NCBI GenBank assembly: GCA_033816765.1
Contig: CM066293.1
Coordinates: 2,108,001-2,172,000 of the forward strand
Length of the DNA: 64,000 nucleotides
Source of the DNA: Nothopassalora personata
Lineage: Eukaryota > Ascomycota > Dothideomycetes > Mycosphaerellales > Mycosphaerellaceae
Reading direction: 5' to 3'
Translations under genes and position numbers: made by a program
Part shown: one piece after another, positions 24,834 through 36,209 of the stretch
Numbering within the stretch: position 1 is the stretch's first letter
Layout of the letters: each line of letters begins with the position of its first letter
Notes under the pieces: generated by a model
What the model was told of the DNA's origin: nothing
What the model saw: the letters and a program-made list of their open reading frames with translations, nothing else
Databases searched by the model: none

Positions 24834-26748
24834 CGGACAGACACGTATGTGTGGACATTTGCAATTCTAATTGAAGTACGTCTTTGAACCTTGTTGGACA
24901 GTCGTATATTACGTGGCCGCGGATGGTCCGAGCCTGGCCAGCGGATGCTGCCGAGCATGTGATCCGACACATCTAGACACATTAGTCTCGAAGAGATTGC
25001 ACTGGTGAAGCGAGGATACATGCATGCTGAATTGGCAGCAACTATCCGTGGACTTAGACAAACCGATTGTGGTACCAATACTGAGGATAGTACAAGTCCA
25101 CTACAGCAACGACCAGCTGGCCCTCGAGAAGCCCACTTAGCGACCTGCAGGATCGTGAGACGTATGCAGCGGCCTCTCGGACTACATCAATCGCTGCTGA
25201 CCATAGACGAATTGCATCGTCGTTCCAACGACATTGTGGCCCTTGCCAACATCACATTAGAATATGCCGGGAGAATGTCATCGCCCCGACCAGAATGAAA
25301 CAATGAGGCTCAGCATTTCCAAGCGAATTCTTTTGTCGTCCTTTCGGTTGATTGTGTAGTCGCCCATGCCTTGATAGAGGCGACCGATCATATTCGGCGT
25401 GAATTTTGCAAATTCGAGAAGCCGTTTCATGTGCTCACACGGTGTCAGGGGGGTCATTTCCGAACTGTACTCGATATAGACAGCGTCGGGTGTTCATACG
25501 TGTATCTAGATATGGCGTGTGAGATAGTACTGGCAATGTTCACTTACCACAGGCACGTATCAGCACGATCCGATCGAGAGCTGTTACCAAGACCATGCAG
25601 CCAATACACTGTCAATGGAAGCCGTGGTCACCCTCAGATCAAGACAAGAGAAATTCAAGCTCGCTTCTATGGCGTATATTTTCGACCCGTAGAGTTTTCA
25701 GGGTAGATAGTATGAGGGAGCGAAGTTCGTTTAGCTGATTTCAAGTTGGTGAGGTCGACGTCCACCGGTTGATGATCATTGGCCGGAGCTCCAGAACGGC
25801 CATTATATCGCTTTTCGATCAAATGCCGTACAGACTCCGCCGACATTGAGCCAATCAATCTTGCTGACCTGTCCTTCGATACTGACTTTCCGACATCGTC
25901 TCCCAATACTTCTACGCCGAGCAACACATCTAAGGATGTCGACAGAGCGAATTACTTACAGCACAAAGCCATCAGAATTCGACCATTTCAGCCCAATACT
26001 ACAGATGTCATCCTGCTCTGCCAAATGTAGGATCACAACCGTATGCCTCCACTCTCTGCTGTCGTCCACATTGACGTCGCCGCCATTATTCCTCGCAACT
26101 CGCTCTGCATACTGGCGCAATCTCAGCATTTCAATCCGCTGTCCGTACACCTCTCTGTCATGGATAGCTGGATATGTAAGCGGTTTCCAATGGTCTAGCA
26201 TAGCTCAACTACGGTCTATAGCTATGCCGAAGGACATGGACGCTGTTGAAGGTGCTTCGCGCAAATTTATGCCCAAACACCGTTTCGGATTTCGTTGAGT
26301 ATGCGATACAGCAGAGAGCCGATGACGGAGGCAAGAAGTGGTGCCGCACGTCGATTGTGACGTCGTTCTACACATGAAGATATAATAGTCGCTGACCGGG
26401 AGCTGTGCCGACTACGATACCTTCGCTCGGGAGAGGAAGGTGTCCTTGCTAATACTGCTCCATCCTGCATTGAAGTCCATTTTCGGATCTCGACAGAATT
26501 ACCCAACCATGATTCGTCTCATCTTGTACGCATCGGCGACGATCATGACTGTAGCACGGGCTACGGGGACTGTCCGGCTCTGCAAACGGTTGATACTGTT
26601 CTGTTTGCGTAGTTACTTTATTAGTTGGTGGGTTGCTAGCCAACTAGACATGAATCTTATGCGCTACGGCATGTAGCTATACTTGAGCATCAAAAGGCGA
26701 TGAGCGGTGGATTGCCTCCTTTATCTTCCGTACTGTCACTACTGAGCT
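24834..26748. other. Long stretch with at most a relic gene
   Basis: No complete gene was found. The best coding-like pieces are on the minus strand (25667-26201, described separately). An open frame of 97 codons at 25005-25298 and one of 111 codons at 25371-25706 on the plus strand show no domain. Confidence 0.45.
25667..26201 (-). pseudogene. Possible decayed gene, unrecognised
   Basis: Two minus-strand pieces look protein-like: 26201-25956, with a charged helical stretch REVYGQRIEMLRLRQYAERV and then CSIGLKWSNSDGFVL, and 25927-25667, with SMSAESVRHLIEKRYNGR. A GTAAGT donor lies right at the end of the first, but no acceptor of normal intron length puts the second in frame. It may be a broken two-exon gene or chance. 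I do not recognise the family. Confidence 0.25.
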
Positions 26749-27724
26749 TTACGTGACAAGTCCATCCCAGTCTACCAGCGAAGACATAAAGCATTCTTCT
26801 GTTGCGGTATCGAGCAGAACTGGATCACCAAGACTGAGGCTATTAGAAACGTTCATCGCACCGAAAGTGGGACTCGTCGGCGCTGGGACGACCACATTCA
26901 AACACCAATTCACAAGTTTGTCCCTGAGCGCCTCGAATGGTAATGCTGCAGCGTCAACGCCATTGTGCTTCAGTGCTTGAACGACTTCATTGAACTTCTC
27001 ACCCTTTTTGGGGATCAGCTTAGTCCACCTAGACAGATTAGCGCGATAACGAAGGCAGAAGTGATAGACGTGCATGCTATCTTGCTCACTCCCAGGAAGA
27101 AGAAACATGATACCTCTGCCAAGAGATTTTTCGAGATTCACATAGCGACTCCCTTGGTCTTCCATACGAGTGATGCAGTCCTCCGTCCTCGTTGGGGCTG
27201 TGTCTGTGGCACGATACCAGGTCGATCTTGATGTAGCTTCTGTGTAGGGGTGAGAGGAGGATTTCCGCAATTCCATGAGTGCGATGCAAGCCATGCGTCT
27301 GGCAATGCGTGACTAACAGTCCGTACGCACTGTATTGCTGTAGAAACTGACGAGCCTCGTCTGAGGGTCCGTGCCCAGAGTATTGGCCAGTGTGAATGAC
27401 GGTGATGTCCAGAATACCTCTGGTTTCTCGTACCATTCTGGCCCCCGGTGATTGAGAACGGCCAATGCTTCTGAATCAATGACTAACTTATCGTGGATAG
27501 AGCGAAGACGGGCGAGGTCTTTCTCATTGCGCATGCTGATAGTGAATCGTCCAGTTTGAAAAAGATTGGGTTTGCGTTGTTTCAATTTATATAGTTCTTC
27601 GAATAGGTTGTCGATGGTTGCAGCATCCTACACTTGTTGTAGTCATGATATCTAACGAGCTGTTGGAACATACTGCACCATCATCGTTCACAAGTATCCT
27701 TGAGAGTATCGAGTGGTCTGACAT
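26749..27724 (-). pseudogene. Unknown fungal protein of 309 codons with one in-frame TAG
   Basis: Exon 1 is 27724-27674 (MSDHSILSRILVNDDGA) and exon 2 is 27627-26749. The intron 27628-27673 (46 nt) has a perfect GTATGT donor, a CTAC branch region and a TGTAG acceptor. The protein continues DAATIDNLFEELYKLKQRKP. A single TAG at 27313-27315 (codon 122) interrupts it between SNTVRTDC and SRIARRMACIAL; CAG to TAG would explain it. The C-terminal half has RYVNLEKSLG then WTKLIPKKGEKFNEVVQALK, which resembles a segment I recall in other uncharacterised fungal proteins, but I cannot name the family. It lies head-to-tail with the deaminase gene on the same strand. Confidence 0.6.
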
Positions 27725-28313
27725 GGCTGATACAGAGATGCAAGACAGATGAGATGGTGTGTCGACCTCAAATGAGAAAGTTCTTCGGGCTAGCAGCAAT
27801 ATGCGCGGTCACGGTGCGCATGAGTCATCGGAATCACTCGCCGAAGAAGAACGTGCATAGCCGGGCGCGAGGAAGGAGGGATACAGAAATATCGATATAT
27901 AGACCATTGAAAACAATGCATGGTGACGCTTAATACGCCAGGGAAGACCATGACGACCTCAGTGGCCAGGAGCTGGCGCCGGTGGTATCATAGTGAGAGC
28001 TTTCACTTTCTATCTAGTCATTCACCCTGCCCAATGGATGGTCCCCCAGCATAATACCCGTTACAGATGCTTCGATTCGGCAAGGTCAAGCGGACGCGGA
28101 TTGCAAGACGCGTTGGAGCGGGAGTAAGGCCAAAATGTCATGTGACATTCGAGGCGCGGTGAAAACCTGGGAGCTCGGCAAGCAAATGTTGGCACGATAT
28201 GAAAGTGATATCGCTTTAAGCACAAACAATAGGTTTGATTGAGCTAGACAAAACGAAATGTCATGTTACACCTCGGTTTCTGGAAGGAAGAGTAGAGCCA
28301 TAACATGTGGCGT
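27725..28313. other. Intergenic region between two minus-strand genes
   Basis: No gene seen. It should hold the promoter of the 309-codon gene and the 3' end of the deaminase transcript. Confidence 0.5.
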
Positions 28314-29592
28314 CTATCTACACCCACCGAGCGTTGGCAGCGACGAAGACAAGTCCGTCAGGGAGTCCACCAATAGCCTACCATCACTATCCCTTCCTCG
28401 ATCCAAGTGAAGATCTATCTCGAGCTGTAGATGCTGTAACATTCTGGACACGATCCGTTGTATGTGCTTTCTTGGCAGTTGTTCACCATGATAGCATGGT
28501 GGCGACCATTTGATCCATATATTGGAATGTTCAGGCCTTGGCAATGGTGCAAGGGGATGGCTGCGCATGTACAGACTACACGCGTAGCATGAAGGTTTGC
28601 TGCAGCCGACGTACCGATCTCCATGTAAGAAATGCAAATTCCGATCAAGAAAATACTCGAGCACGTTGATCTCAGCATGCACAGCAAGTTCTTTGCAACC
28701 ATTTCTTTCCTCAGAAATCTCTGTGCGGATCTTCTCCAACCAGTCGGAGTGGCGCTTGAGCGAAACTTGCGTGTCATGTCCCGCCAGAATAAGTCCAAGC
28801 AGATCTGGTCGGTGCCTGAGTCCTCGGAAAGGCTGAAGAGTATCCAGAGGGCAAACAATTGCTGGGTTGTGTAGGAACTTGAGTTCTGCAAATGCCCGAA
28901 CCAAGAACTTTGTAGCCTTATACCATGAACCAAGCCGACCAAGATAGTGATGAATCATTCTCCAAGGGTGAACATCACGATAGGCGGAAGTGAGATAGTC
29001 TCCAGACAGGATCCTTCTCAGCACGGCGTAAGAGACTGCATCGGGAAGGTTGGCGGCGCGCTGTGAAAGCAATGCATAGTTCTGGTCTGGAGCGATGAAA
29101 TCCTCAAGGTCTCGAATAAATTGCAAACCTATGACGGTCAGGATTGTACACCCTCAGGAATGTGATCAGAGCCTCACCTTCGGATCCGTCCTTAGGCAAA
29201 GTGTTTTGTGCCTTTTGCACCCATATTTTTAACCAAATAGCATAATTCCGAACTTTTCGATGACTGACTTTCACTGACTCGTTGAGTATTTTCTCCGCTT
29301 TACCTGCTTCTTCTCCACTTTGTAGCTCATGCAGCAGCCATCGCAAGTGCCGAATCGTTGCGGCTCTATGTCTCCTGTTGTTTGTTGCCACGCAGAAATG
29401 CAACTTGGCGCCTTTTTCAAAGACAGCGAGCGCGACAACACTCTTGCCGCCCGTCTGAGTATCGCCAAGCAAGGCGAGGTAGTCGAGGGTTTGATGCCAG
29501 GGCGATGTCGTATTTTTGTGTCGCCTGTCTTCTCGTGGTCGAACAATCTTGAGAGTCGCAAGTCTATCTAGTAGGGACTCGAGGTCATCCAT
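28314..29592 (-). CDS. OTT_1508-type deaminase-like protein
   Basis: Two exons, 29592-29178 and 29128-28314, encode 409 aa starting MDDLESLLDRLATLK. The intron 29129-29177 (49 nt) has GTGAGG and ATAG ends with a CTGAC branch point; splicing gives DGSEGLQFIRDLEDFIAPDQ. The C-terminal half holds the cytidine-deaminase-fold signature of the fungal OTT_1508_deam family (PF14441, from memory). HAE lies at about residues 289-291 (LAVHAEINVLEYF) and supplies a zinc ligand and the catalytic Glu. GCSKPSCYAC is at about 313-322, with Cys 319 and 322 as the other ligands. All catalytic positions are intact. The substrate is unknown; relatives of this fold act on nucleic acids or nucleotides. This is the best preserved enzyme in the first island. 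Confidence 0.85.
29129..29177 (-). other. Spliceosomal intron of the deaminase gene
   Basis: 49 nt, GTGAGG donor, TCATAG acceptor, CCTGACC branch point 10 nt upstream of the acceptor. Without removal the frame stops at TGA shortly after. Confidence 0.85.
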
Positions 29593-30307
29593 AGAGCAGA
29601 CCTTGTGCTAGTATACGGCGAAAACTGAAGCACAGGAACTGGGTAGTCCTCTGTAGTGATGGTTGGGTCGTTTAAGTTCAATGTAGCTCGAGCTGTGCAA
29701 CAAAGTCGTGATTTGATGTGATCCTGTGTTTGTCCGTTATAAGGTAAATGGGCGAATCTATGGTTACTACAATGTCATCCAAATGTACGAACACATCAGT
29801 GGATCTGAAGTGGGTTTATGTGACATCCCACAGTGCTCGAGAAATTTAAGTACTTATACTCTCTTCTGCTGTCATATACGAATCCCGCGGCTATCTGATC
29901 CGGGACGAATGACTCTACACTCTCGGAGCGAATGATCGATATTGATCAGTCTTACCCATACGAGCTCGTGTTGAAATCTATATTCCCAGCTTTGACATTC
30001 AGTACAGCTCAAGCATTCGTGTTTCGCTTGTGCTCGATTTCTGCTCTTCGAGTTCACGATGCTACAGTCTTTACTAAACACTCATGAAGAGTTCTTATCA
30101 TGTCTTTCTTCTCGCAATCACGTCCAATACGCAATATCAACCCGACCAAAGTAAGAAAATCGCTGTAGGCGTCATCGCTCTCCATGAAACCAAGTTTGAA
30201 TGGCCTCGTAATCCTGCTCTGCACTATCATAACGCCCTGGTCAAAAGGAAATGCTTGTTGGACTTTCTTGATTGACGACTAGGATAGGTCAGAGGCATTC
30301 ATATCGT
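29593..30307. other. Intergenic region
   Basis: No supported gene. It should contain the deaminase promoter. Short open frames (for example 30084-30275) lack any domain. Confidence 0.45.
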
Positions 30308-30826
30308 TCACCGAGGTGGAGGAATGTTACTTGCGTTCAGCCTTGCGACAGTCGCAGCGAGCTCATCATCAACAGGATCGTTCACCGCCATCTGCATTAC
30401 TATGAAGTCGAAGTATGCTTTTCCAAGGCAGAAATCCCTAGTAGACCACGCAACTTCGTCCCAGTTGTTCTCGATGTCGGATAATCCTTCCTCAGTACCG
30501 GCTAGTGCAATGTGTCCTTGGTCATCCTTCATAGGTTCGTTTGTGGAGGCACAACCAGATGCGGGCATCTTGATTTGAGAAGAGCAGACCGAGATGCGAC
30601 TCACAATTAGAGAGTAGAATCTACCTGTTGTTGGCGAATATATTCCGCTTTATCCCTCGTCCATTCGCATTCAATTCGAAGTGACTCAAAAGCATTGCTG
30701 CACAATGTCCCAAGCCTGTACACGCTAAAACGCCGGACGGCACTTTAGCGCGGGGGACACGTACCCGACGCCGCATATCGCTATTCTTGCTAAGCACGAA
30801 CACGTCGTGGACCAGCAGGGCTGCAT
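30308..30826 (-). CDS. Predicted small protein of 140 aa, unrecognised
   Basis: A three-exon model, 30826-30765, 30724-30625 and 30568-30308, gives one continuous frame. Exon 1 starts MQPCWSTTCSCLARIAICGV. Exon 2 reads VYRLGTLCSNAFESLRIECE then WTRDKAEYIRQQQ. Exon 3 contains SDIENNWDEVAWSTRDFCLG and DFIVMQMAVNDPVDDELAAT. Intron 2 (56 nt) has GTAGAT and TCAAG ends. Intron 1 (40 nt, GTACGT..TTTTAG) is short for a fungal intron, so the 5' end is the weak point. The coding character of exons 2 and 3 is clear from their amphipathic, non-repetitive protein sequence. There is no known domain, signal peptide or membrane segment. Confidence 0.4.
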
Positions 30827-31134
30827 CTCCCCTCGCCATACTTATACGATCTGCTTACCTCTTGTGAGCAGATCAAATCACCTTGTGTTGGTCACCACTA
30901 CTAGGACCCTGTACAGGCATGCAGCAACCCAACATGACGAGGCTCGATGTTTCGCGACCAATCTTCGAAACATTTGACTCATGGTTAGACATGCAGCTTT
31001 CATTGTGTAAGGTCGCGCTATCAGCTCGAAAGAAGAGCTCAATTGCGTGAGACGACACGTACTTCCCTCAACATATAGAATTTTGGCTGACGACAAGGAC
31101 CAGAAGGAAGCCAGCATATCAGCTGGCCGAGGGT

Positions 31135-31713
31135 ATGGAATCCGACCGAGAAAGCGACTCGGCCAGCTCCAGCGATCTTGGAATCGATGATACAGGGCCA
31201 GAACAACAGAACATTTCTTCAGCACGATCTGATGAGACCGTGCTGACGCCTTTCGAAGCCTTGTCCATCGGATCTGGATCTACTGAACATGTATCGTCTG
31301 AGGCACCTTTGCGAGACACAGAACAGCCATTCAGATGGACATTTGGGGCGAATTCGGGGAGAACACTGTCAGAAACTCCAGAGCATTACATTCGGTGGAT
31401 TGTAAGTCGTAACATACATCTGAGCCGCCCAGAGATCGGTGAAGCCCTTGCAGACTGGGGCTGGGATCTGCAGACAAATCAAGAAGGACAGATTCGCTAT
31501 GATTGTACTTTGTGGGTTTCTGACAATAGATTGCAACGGCATTTCGGGATTAGCTCCCGTACAATGAGTAGTAAAGGTTACACTACCTTGGGGGGAGGCA
31601 ATTGGCGGATGCCAGATGTCAGGGATTGCATTGAGCGTATGGGGAGATCACAGTCCTTCTTCGATTGCTATGATGCTTTCGTGATGGATATAAGGGGAGT
31701 GGCGGTGCCATAG
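31135..31713 (+). CDS. ExoX-C-like domain protein, 192 aa
   Basis: A single open frame runs from ATG 31135 to TAG. The first 60 residues are acidic and Ser-rich (MESDRESDSASSSDLGIDD), probably disordered. Residues 66-91 read FRWTFGANSGRTLSETPEHY followed by IRWIV. This is the short G-x4-G-[KR]-T-L-x-E-x-P-x-[HY]-Y-[IL]-x-W module seen at the C-terminus of exonuclease X-like proteins (PF20600, from memory) and in many stand-alone fungal proteins. The remaining 100 residues (ALADWGWDLQ, FDCYDAFVMDIRG) are not recognised. There is no nuclease core, so a nuclease activity should not be assumed. Confidence 0.65.
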   Translation: MESDRESDSASSSDLGIDDTGPEQQNISSARSDETVLTPFEALSIGSGSTEHVSSEAPLRDTEQPFRWTFGANSGRTLSETPEHYIRWIVSRNIHLSRPEIGEALADWGWDLQTNQEGQIRYDCTLWVSDNRLQRHFGISSRTMSSKGYTTLGGGNWRMPDVRDCIERMGRSQSFFDCYDAFVMDIRGVAVP

Positions 31714-31757
31714 GAATTCTTAAAAGTCGTATTTCGAAGGTCTTTCTCGGCCCACTT

Positions 31758-31841
31758 ACGTCCCCGTCGCTCTTCCTTACGTCCCCTTCGCTCTACCTTA
31801 CGACCCCTTCGCTCTTCCTTACGTCCCCGTCGCTCTTGCTC
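31758..31841. repeat. 21-bp tandem repeat, four units
   Basis: Four consecutive 21-bp units of the form ACGTCCCCTTCGCTCTTCCTT lie at 31758-31841. They differ by single changes. The array is CT-rich on the plus strand and sits between the 3' end of the ExoX-C-like gene and the LINE tail. Confidence 0.9.
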
Positions 31842-32021
31842 GGCGCGCTACCATGCCCCTTCACGTCCCTATTGCTCTTCATTATTGCGCTGCCGTGCTT
31901 GCACCGCAATTCGACTTGCCGTTTCGAGGGCGACTTTCAGCTGTTCGATTTCTGAGGACAAGTGTTTTAGCTAGAAGTTGCAGGTACCGCGTTTCGGTCT
32001 TTAGCTTCGGTAAGCTTGTAC
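31842..32021. other. Short sequence between the tandem repeat and the LINE tail
   Basis: No gene seen; probably the flank of the LINE insertion. Confidence 0.4.
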
Positions 32022-32042
32022 GATTGATTGATTGATTGATTA
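32022..32042 (-). repeat. (GATT)n simple-repeat tail of the LINE
   Basis: GATTGATTGATTGATTGATT on the plus strand is an (AATC)n tail on the LINE strand. Similar tails are seen at about 52190-52230 and at the end of the 47668-48429 insertion. Confidence 0.8.
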
Positions 32043-32387
32043 AGTCCTACTCGGTTTCAGCCGCATTAATCGTGCGGCTATGCCCGGGAGAGAGGGCTTA
32101 GCTGACGGCTAACGCGTTGCCGACCTTACCTTGTCTAGACCGCCCTACTTCGCCTAATGCAACGTCGCGTAAACAAAAGACTAGCCGTCCCCGACACCCT
32201 CCCTTTCTATCTTCAACTACCGCCTAGTGCGTCTGCTAAGCTTACATAGGCGGTGGTTCTGCTGTGCTGATGCTGTCTATCTAGGCTCCTCGAGGTTATG
32301 CCTCCTCCTTCGCCGTCCTCCTACCTGTAGTCTTCCCCTAACGCTCGGCGTCGTCTCTTCGCGTACGATCCCTTTGTGCCTAAGGAT

Positions 32388-35300
32388 CTATGTCTGTTCT
32401 ATAAACATAATAGCTTTCGTGGCTAATGCGGGCTTCGTCAAAATGGCCCGGAGATCGGTGCATCCTAGAGACCGGCCGAGGTGTTTCTTCCGGAGGTCCT
32501 TGTGCCTCTTACACGCCAGGAGCACGTGTCGCACGGTCTGTCGATTGTATCCACCCGGGCACCTTGGGTCCAGAATACCCGGTACGTTCCGGTGAAAGAG
32601 TACGTCCTTCAGTCCGATCTTCTCGGTTCGAAGCTGCACGAGTATAGCGCTTTCGCTTTTGGACAATCCTTCATAGAGTTTGAGAATCTTCCTAGAAGGG
32701 ACAGGGGCATACCGAAACGTAGTGCATCCCTTCGTCGCCCCTTCCCAGCTGGTTTTCTACTGTTTATCGATTGCTTTTCTGTACCACATCTTGAGCGTAG
32801 CTCTAAGTAGGTAAAGTTCGGCTGGTGGGTCTGCTTGGGCTCCTCGGGTGTCACCCTCGCGCCATCCCGTCGCTTCCTTTGCGGCAATATCTGCAGCCTC
32901 ATTGCCCTCGATGCCCTCGTGTGAGGGTATCCAGCGGACTGTGACAGTGTGGCCTTTGCTCCGCAGTTGCTGCAGGCGTTCTGCTATCTGCTTCAAGATG
33001 TAGGCCCCCGATCTGCCCTCCGGTCGCGCAAGGGATCGAATAGCGGCTTGGTTGTCCACAAAGATAGTTATGTGCTGGCCCTCGGTGCTGGATCCTGTCT
33101 CCGTTACGGCGATGTCTATTGCAAGGAGAAGTCCTTGCAGCTCCGCGGCGTATACTGTCGAGACTCGGTGTGTGCCCATGTATGCACTCCTTGTCTGACC
33201 CTTGGCGGGATAAACTGCCGCAGCTCCCACGTGTCCGTCAATGCTACTGCCATCGGTATACATGCACATTTTGAGTCTATTGGCGCGTATCCGATCGTGT
33301 GTTACGCATGCTGCCTCCTCGTCTTCGATAACAATCTTCGGGCCCCCGTACCAGGGTGCGACTACGAATGGTGGGATCTTCTCCTGGCGCCTACAATCGA
33401 CCGTAACTTGTTCTGCTGTCTTCTCGCGGATGTTTTGCAAGGGGCTTGGATATTTCGCTCTGGCTCTCCTCCTGCTCCTCCTCCTCCTCCTCCTCCTGCG
33501 CTTTCCCTTACTTTCGGAGAGTTCGGGCATACCGTCGCACGACAGCATGCGGCCGAGTGTTTCCATGTTGTGCCTTTCGATCTGTTGCGCGACCGGGAGT
33601 AGATGGGTCTCTACATCTAATGCTGCATGCGATGTTGCTTTGTACGCGCCGGATATCGCACGCGCCGCTCGTGCTTGGAGCCTCTGTAGGCCTACTAATG
33701 TCTGTTGTGTGTACGGTTTGCTAGCGGGGCCTCCGTTTGACCAGATGGAGCATGCATACATCATTTGTGGCAGTGCAACTCCTCGATAGATCTTCCGCAT
33801 GTCTGCTAGGCTCGCTCCCCATGTCGAACTGCCTAGGCTATTGAGAGCGGTCACTGTCTTCGTCACCTTTCGGCGGATCCCCTCGATGTGTGCCTTCCAT
33901 CGGAGTTTCGTATCCATAGTCACGCCAAGGTACTTGCAGGTATCCTTAGGTTTGATGCTGAAGGAGGATGTCTCAATCGATTTGCTTGTGTCGATGTCCC
34001 TTCTCCGTGTGAAGTGGGTCAGCTGAAACTTTTCTGGGGCGAACTTCGATGCGTGCTTGCTGGCCCATGGCTGTGCTCTTTCCAGTGCTCTTTGTAGTTT
34101 GTTACATGTTTGCTCCGTAGTCTCGCCACATGCGAGTATAGCTGCGTCATCGATGTACCCTGTAGTGATAGTCTCGTCGCCCGAGTCGCAGTCTTCTATG
34201 AGGTCGGAGTTGTAAAATATATAGAGCAACGGGGACAGAGGCGATCCTTGCGGAATGCCGGTCTGGACAGCATACTTTTCGGATTCGAAGCCATCAACAA
34301 GGATTCTCGTTCGTCGGTTGCTGAGGAAGCTTTCCACCCATTTTGCGAGCTTTTCATCCACCTTCCTCTTTCGCAGATTGTGTAGTAGCCTTTCGTGGGA
34401 TACGTTATCGAAGGCTCCCGAGACGTCCAGAAGTAATAGGCTCCCCACTTGTCCGTTCCCTTTGTTCTATGCGCTGTATATCTTCTCCACGATAGTATGG
34501 AGGGCATGTTCCGTAGATCGTTGCTTTCGTCCGCCCATATGCATATGCGGAAGGACGTGGTGCGTTTCCACCAGGTAGCTGAGCCTCCTCGCTAGTACCG
34601 CGTCCATGATCTTGCCTATTGTGTTGAGGAGAGCGATAGGTCGGTATGCCTTGGGCACGGTGTAGTTGTCTTTGCCAGGCTTCCGAAGGACTACCATAGC
34701 TGAGGCACGGAAGTGTGTGGGACAGTAGCCTAGGTGAAGACTCTGGTTGAAGATGTTGGTGAGATGGCCTACTAGAGGCTCCGCGATGATCTGAAGCACT
34801 TTGTTCGGGATGCCATCCGGGCCTGGTGCCTTGAGCGCCTGACTGGCCTTGATAGCCTCCCTCACCTCCTTCTCCGTTATTTTGGGGAATTCTACGCGTT
34901 CGGCGTGTTGCGCGCTCACTGTATCTTCTAGATCTGCTAGTATGGAAGCGGGAAAGAATGTGTCTTTAAACAGTGCTGCCTTCGCGCTCGGTTCTGTGAC
35001 TTCATCTCCAGTTGTAGGGCATTTTATAGCGGTTGTCACACTTGATGGCTGACACTCCCGGGTTCTGGCCCATTTGACGAGCCTCCACATTGAAGCCGGT
35101 GACGCCGCAGCCTTCTCAACCCGTTCCCGGTGTGCTTTCCGTAGCGCCTTTCGGATGGTCTTCGTCTTCTTGTTTCTCGCTGCTCGATACGTTTCCCACG
35201 ACTCGTCTGTGTGCTCCTGGCTGTGTCTTCGCTTTTGTCGTTTCGCCTCCGCGAGCACGAGTGAACATTCGGCGTCCCAGCCCTCCCGAGCCTTCGGTGA

Positions 35301-36155
35301 AGGGGTGATCGCTGGTAGCACCTGATCGATCGCCGTCTTGATCACGCTGACGATTTTGCTGATGTATGCGTCCAATGCGGTTCGGGTCCTAGGCCTCTCT
35401 TTTGGTGGAAGTGCGTCCTCGACTTTCTTCAGCAGTATCGGGTCGTTTAGTCTTCTCCAATTCCTCGTTGGCCTCTTGTCCTGCTGTTTGACGTTCAGGT
35501 CGAGCACTATACATATAGGTAGGTGATCTGAGTCGTGATCGAGTCGTCGGTCTACTTCGCACCTGACTAACCTGTCTATTAGACCTATCGAGGCCCAGCA
35601 TAGGTCAATCGTGGTCCGTGCAAGGCCTTCTTCGTATGTTACCGTTCCCGTGCGGAGTGTGACCGACATGTCGTGGCTTTCCATTGTCTCGATTAGCTCT
35701 TCAGCTTCCTGTTCTACATAGCTTACGCCCTCACCACCCCACATGCTGTGGTGCAGATTGAAGTCGCCGAGGACTATTTGCTCTTCTGAAGTGTCTGCCT
35801 CGAGTATCTCGCGGAGCTGTGGAAGTGCGCTTTCACGATCGTCACTTCCTTGCGGCGGGTTGTATACGTTGTGGATGCTTAGAGTCGTATCTGAATCGCC
35901 GTACGAAGTGAGTCGAAGGGACAGTGAGCATGCGTCTCTCGTGTGTGGCTGAAATTGCCATTTTGTATTGTCAAGTCGCTTGTTGCCAAAGAAGCACACC
36001 CTTGCTGGTCTGTTGTCGCTGTCGACCGGATAGCACAGATGAAATATGTCTTTAGCTGGGTGGTGCGTAGTCGGCATAAACGGGTTGCGCCACGGTTCTT
36101 GTATCGCGAGAATATCCATCGCCACCACTTCTGGATCACGGAGCATGCTGGCCAT
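32388..36155 (-). pseudogene. LINE ORF2: endonuclease, reverse transcriptase, RNase H
   Basis: 1,256 codons in one frame with TAG at 34467-34469 (codon 563) and 32757-32759 (codon 1133). The AP-endonuclease part has ILAIQEPWRNPF, VLGDFNLHHSMWGG and DHDSDHLPICI. The reverse transcriptase has LLLLDVSGAFDNVSHERLL, GIPQGSPLSPLLY and catalytic YIDDAAIL. RNase H has MYTDGSSIDG, AAELQGLL, FVDNQAAIRSL and PSHEGIEGNEAAD. The C-terminal domain reads LVQLRTEKIGLKD and RQTVRHVLLAC. The first TAG stands between IYSA and NKGNGQV where Tad elements have Trp, so TGG to TAG is likely. The endonuclease frame is open upstream of the first ATG back to the ORF1 stop, so the true start may precede 36155. An Arg-rich run coded by a GGA/GAG microsatellite lies at about 33465-33505. 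Confidence 0.85.
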
Positions 36156-36209
36156 GACGGTGTCTTTAGACTTCCTGACGTTGTACTGTAGTATGCTTAG
36201 CGTGTTTGT

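Noticed and set aside
26880..27090. 61-nt GTGAGC..TCTAG intron near the WTKLIPKKG motif of the 309-codon gene
   Set aside because: Removing it would shift the frame away from the conserved-looking WTKLIPKKGEKF stretch.
33241..33789. Plus-strand open frames with a poly-Leu stretch
   Set aside because: They are antisense shadows of the LINE reverse transcriptase and RNase H; the poly-Leu run is the complement of the poly-Arg microsatellite.
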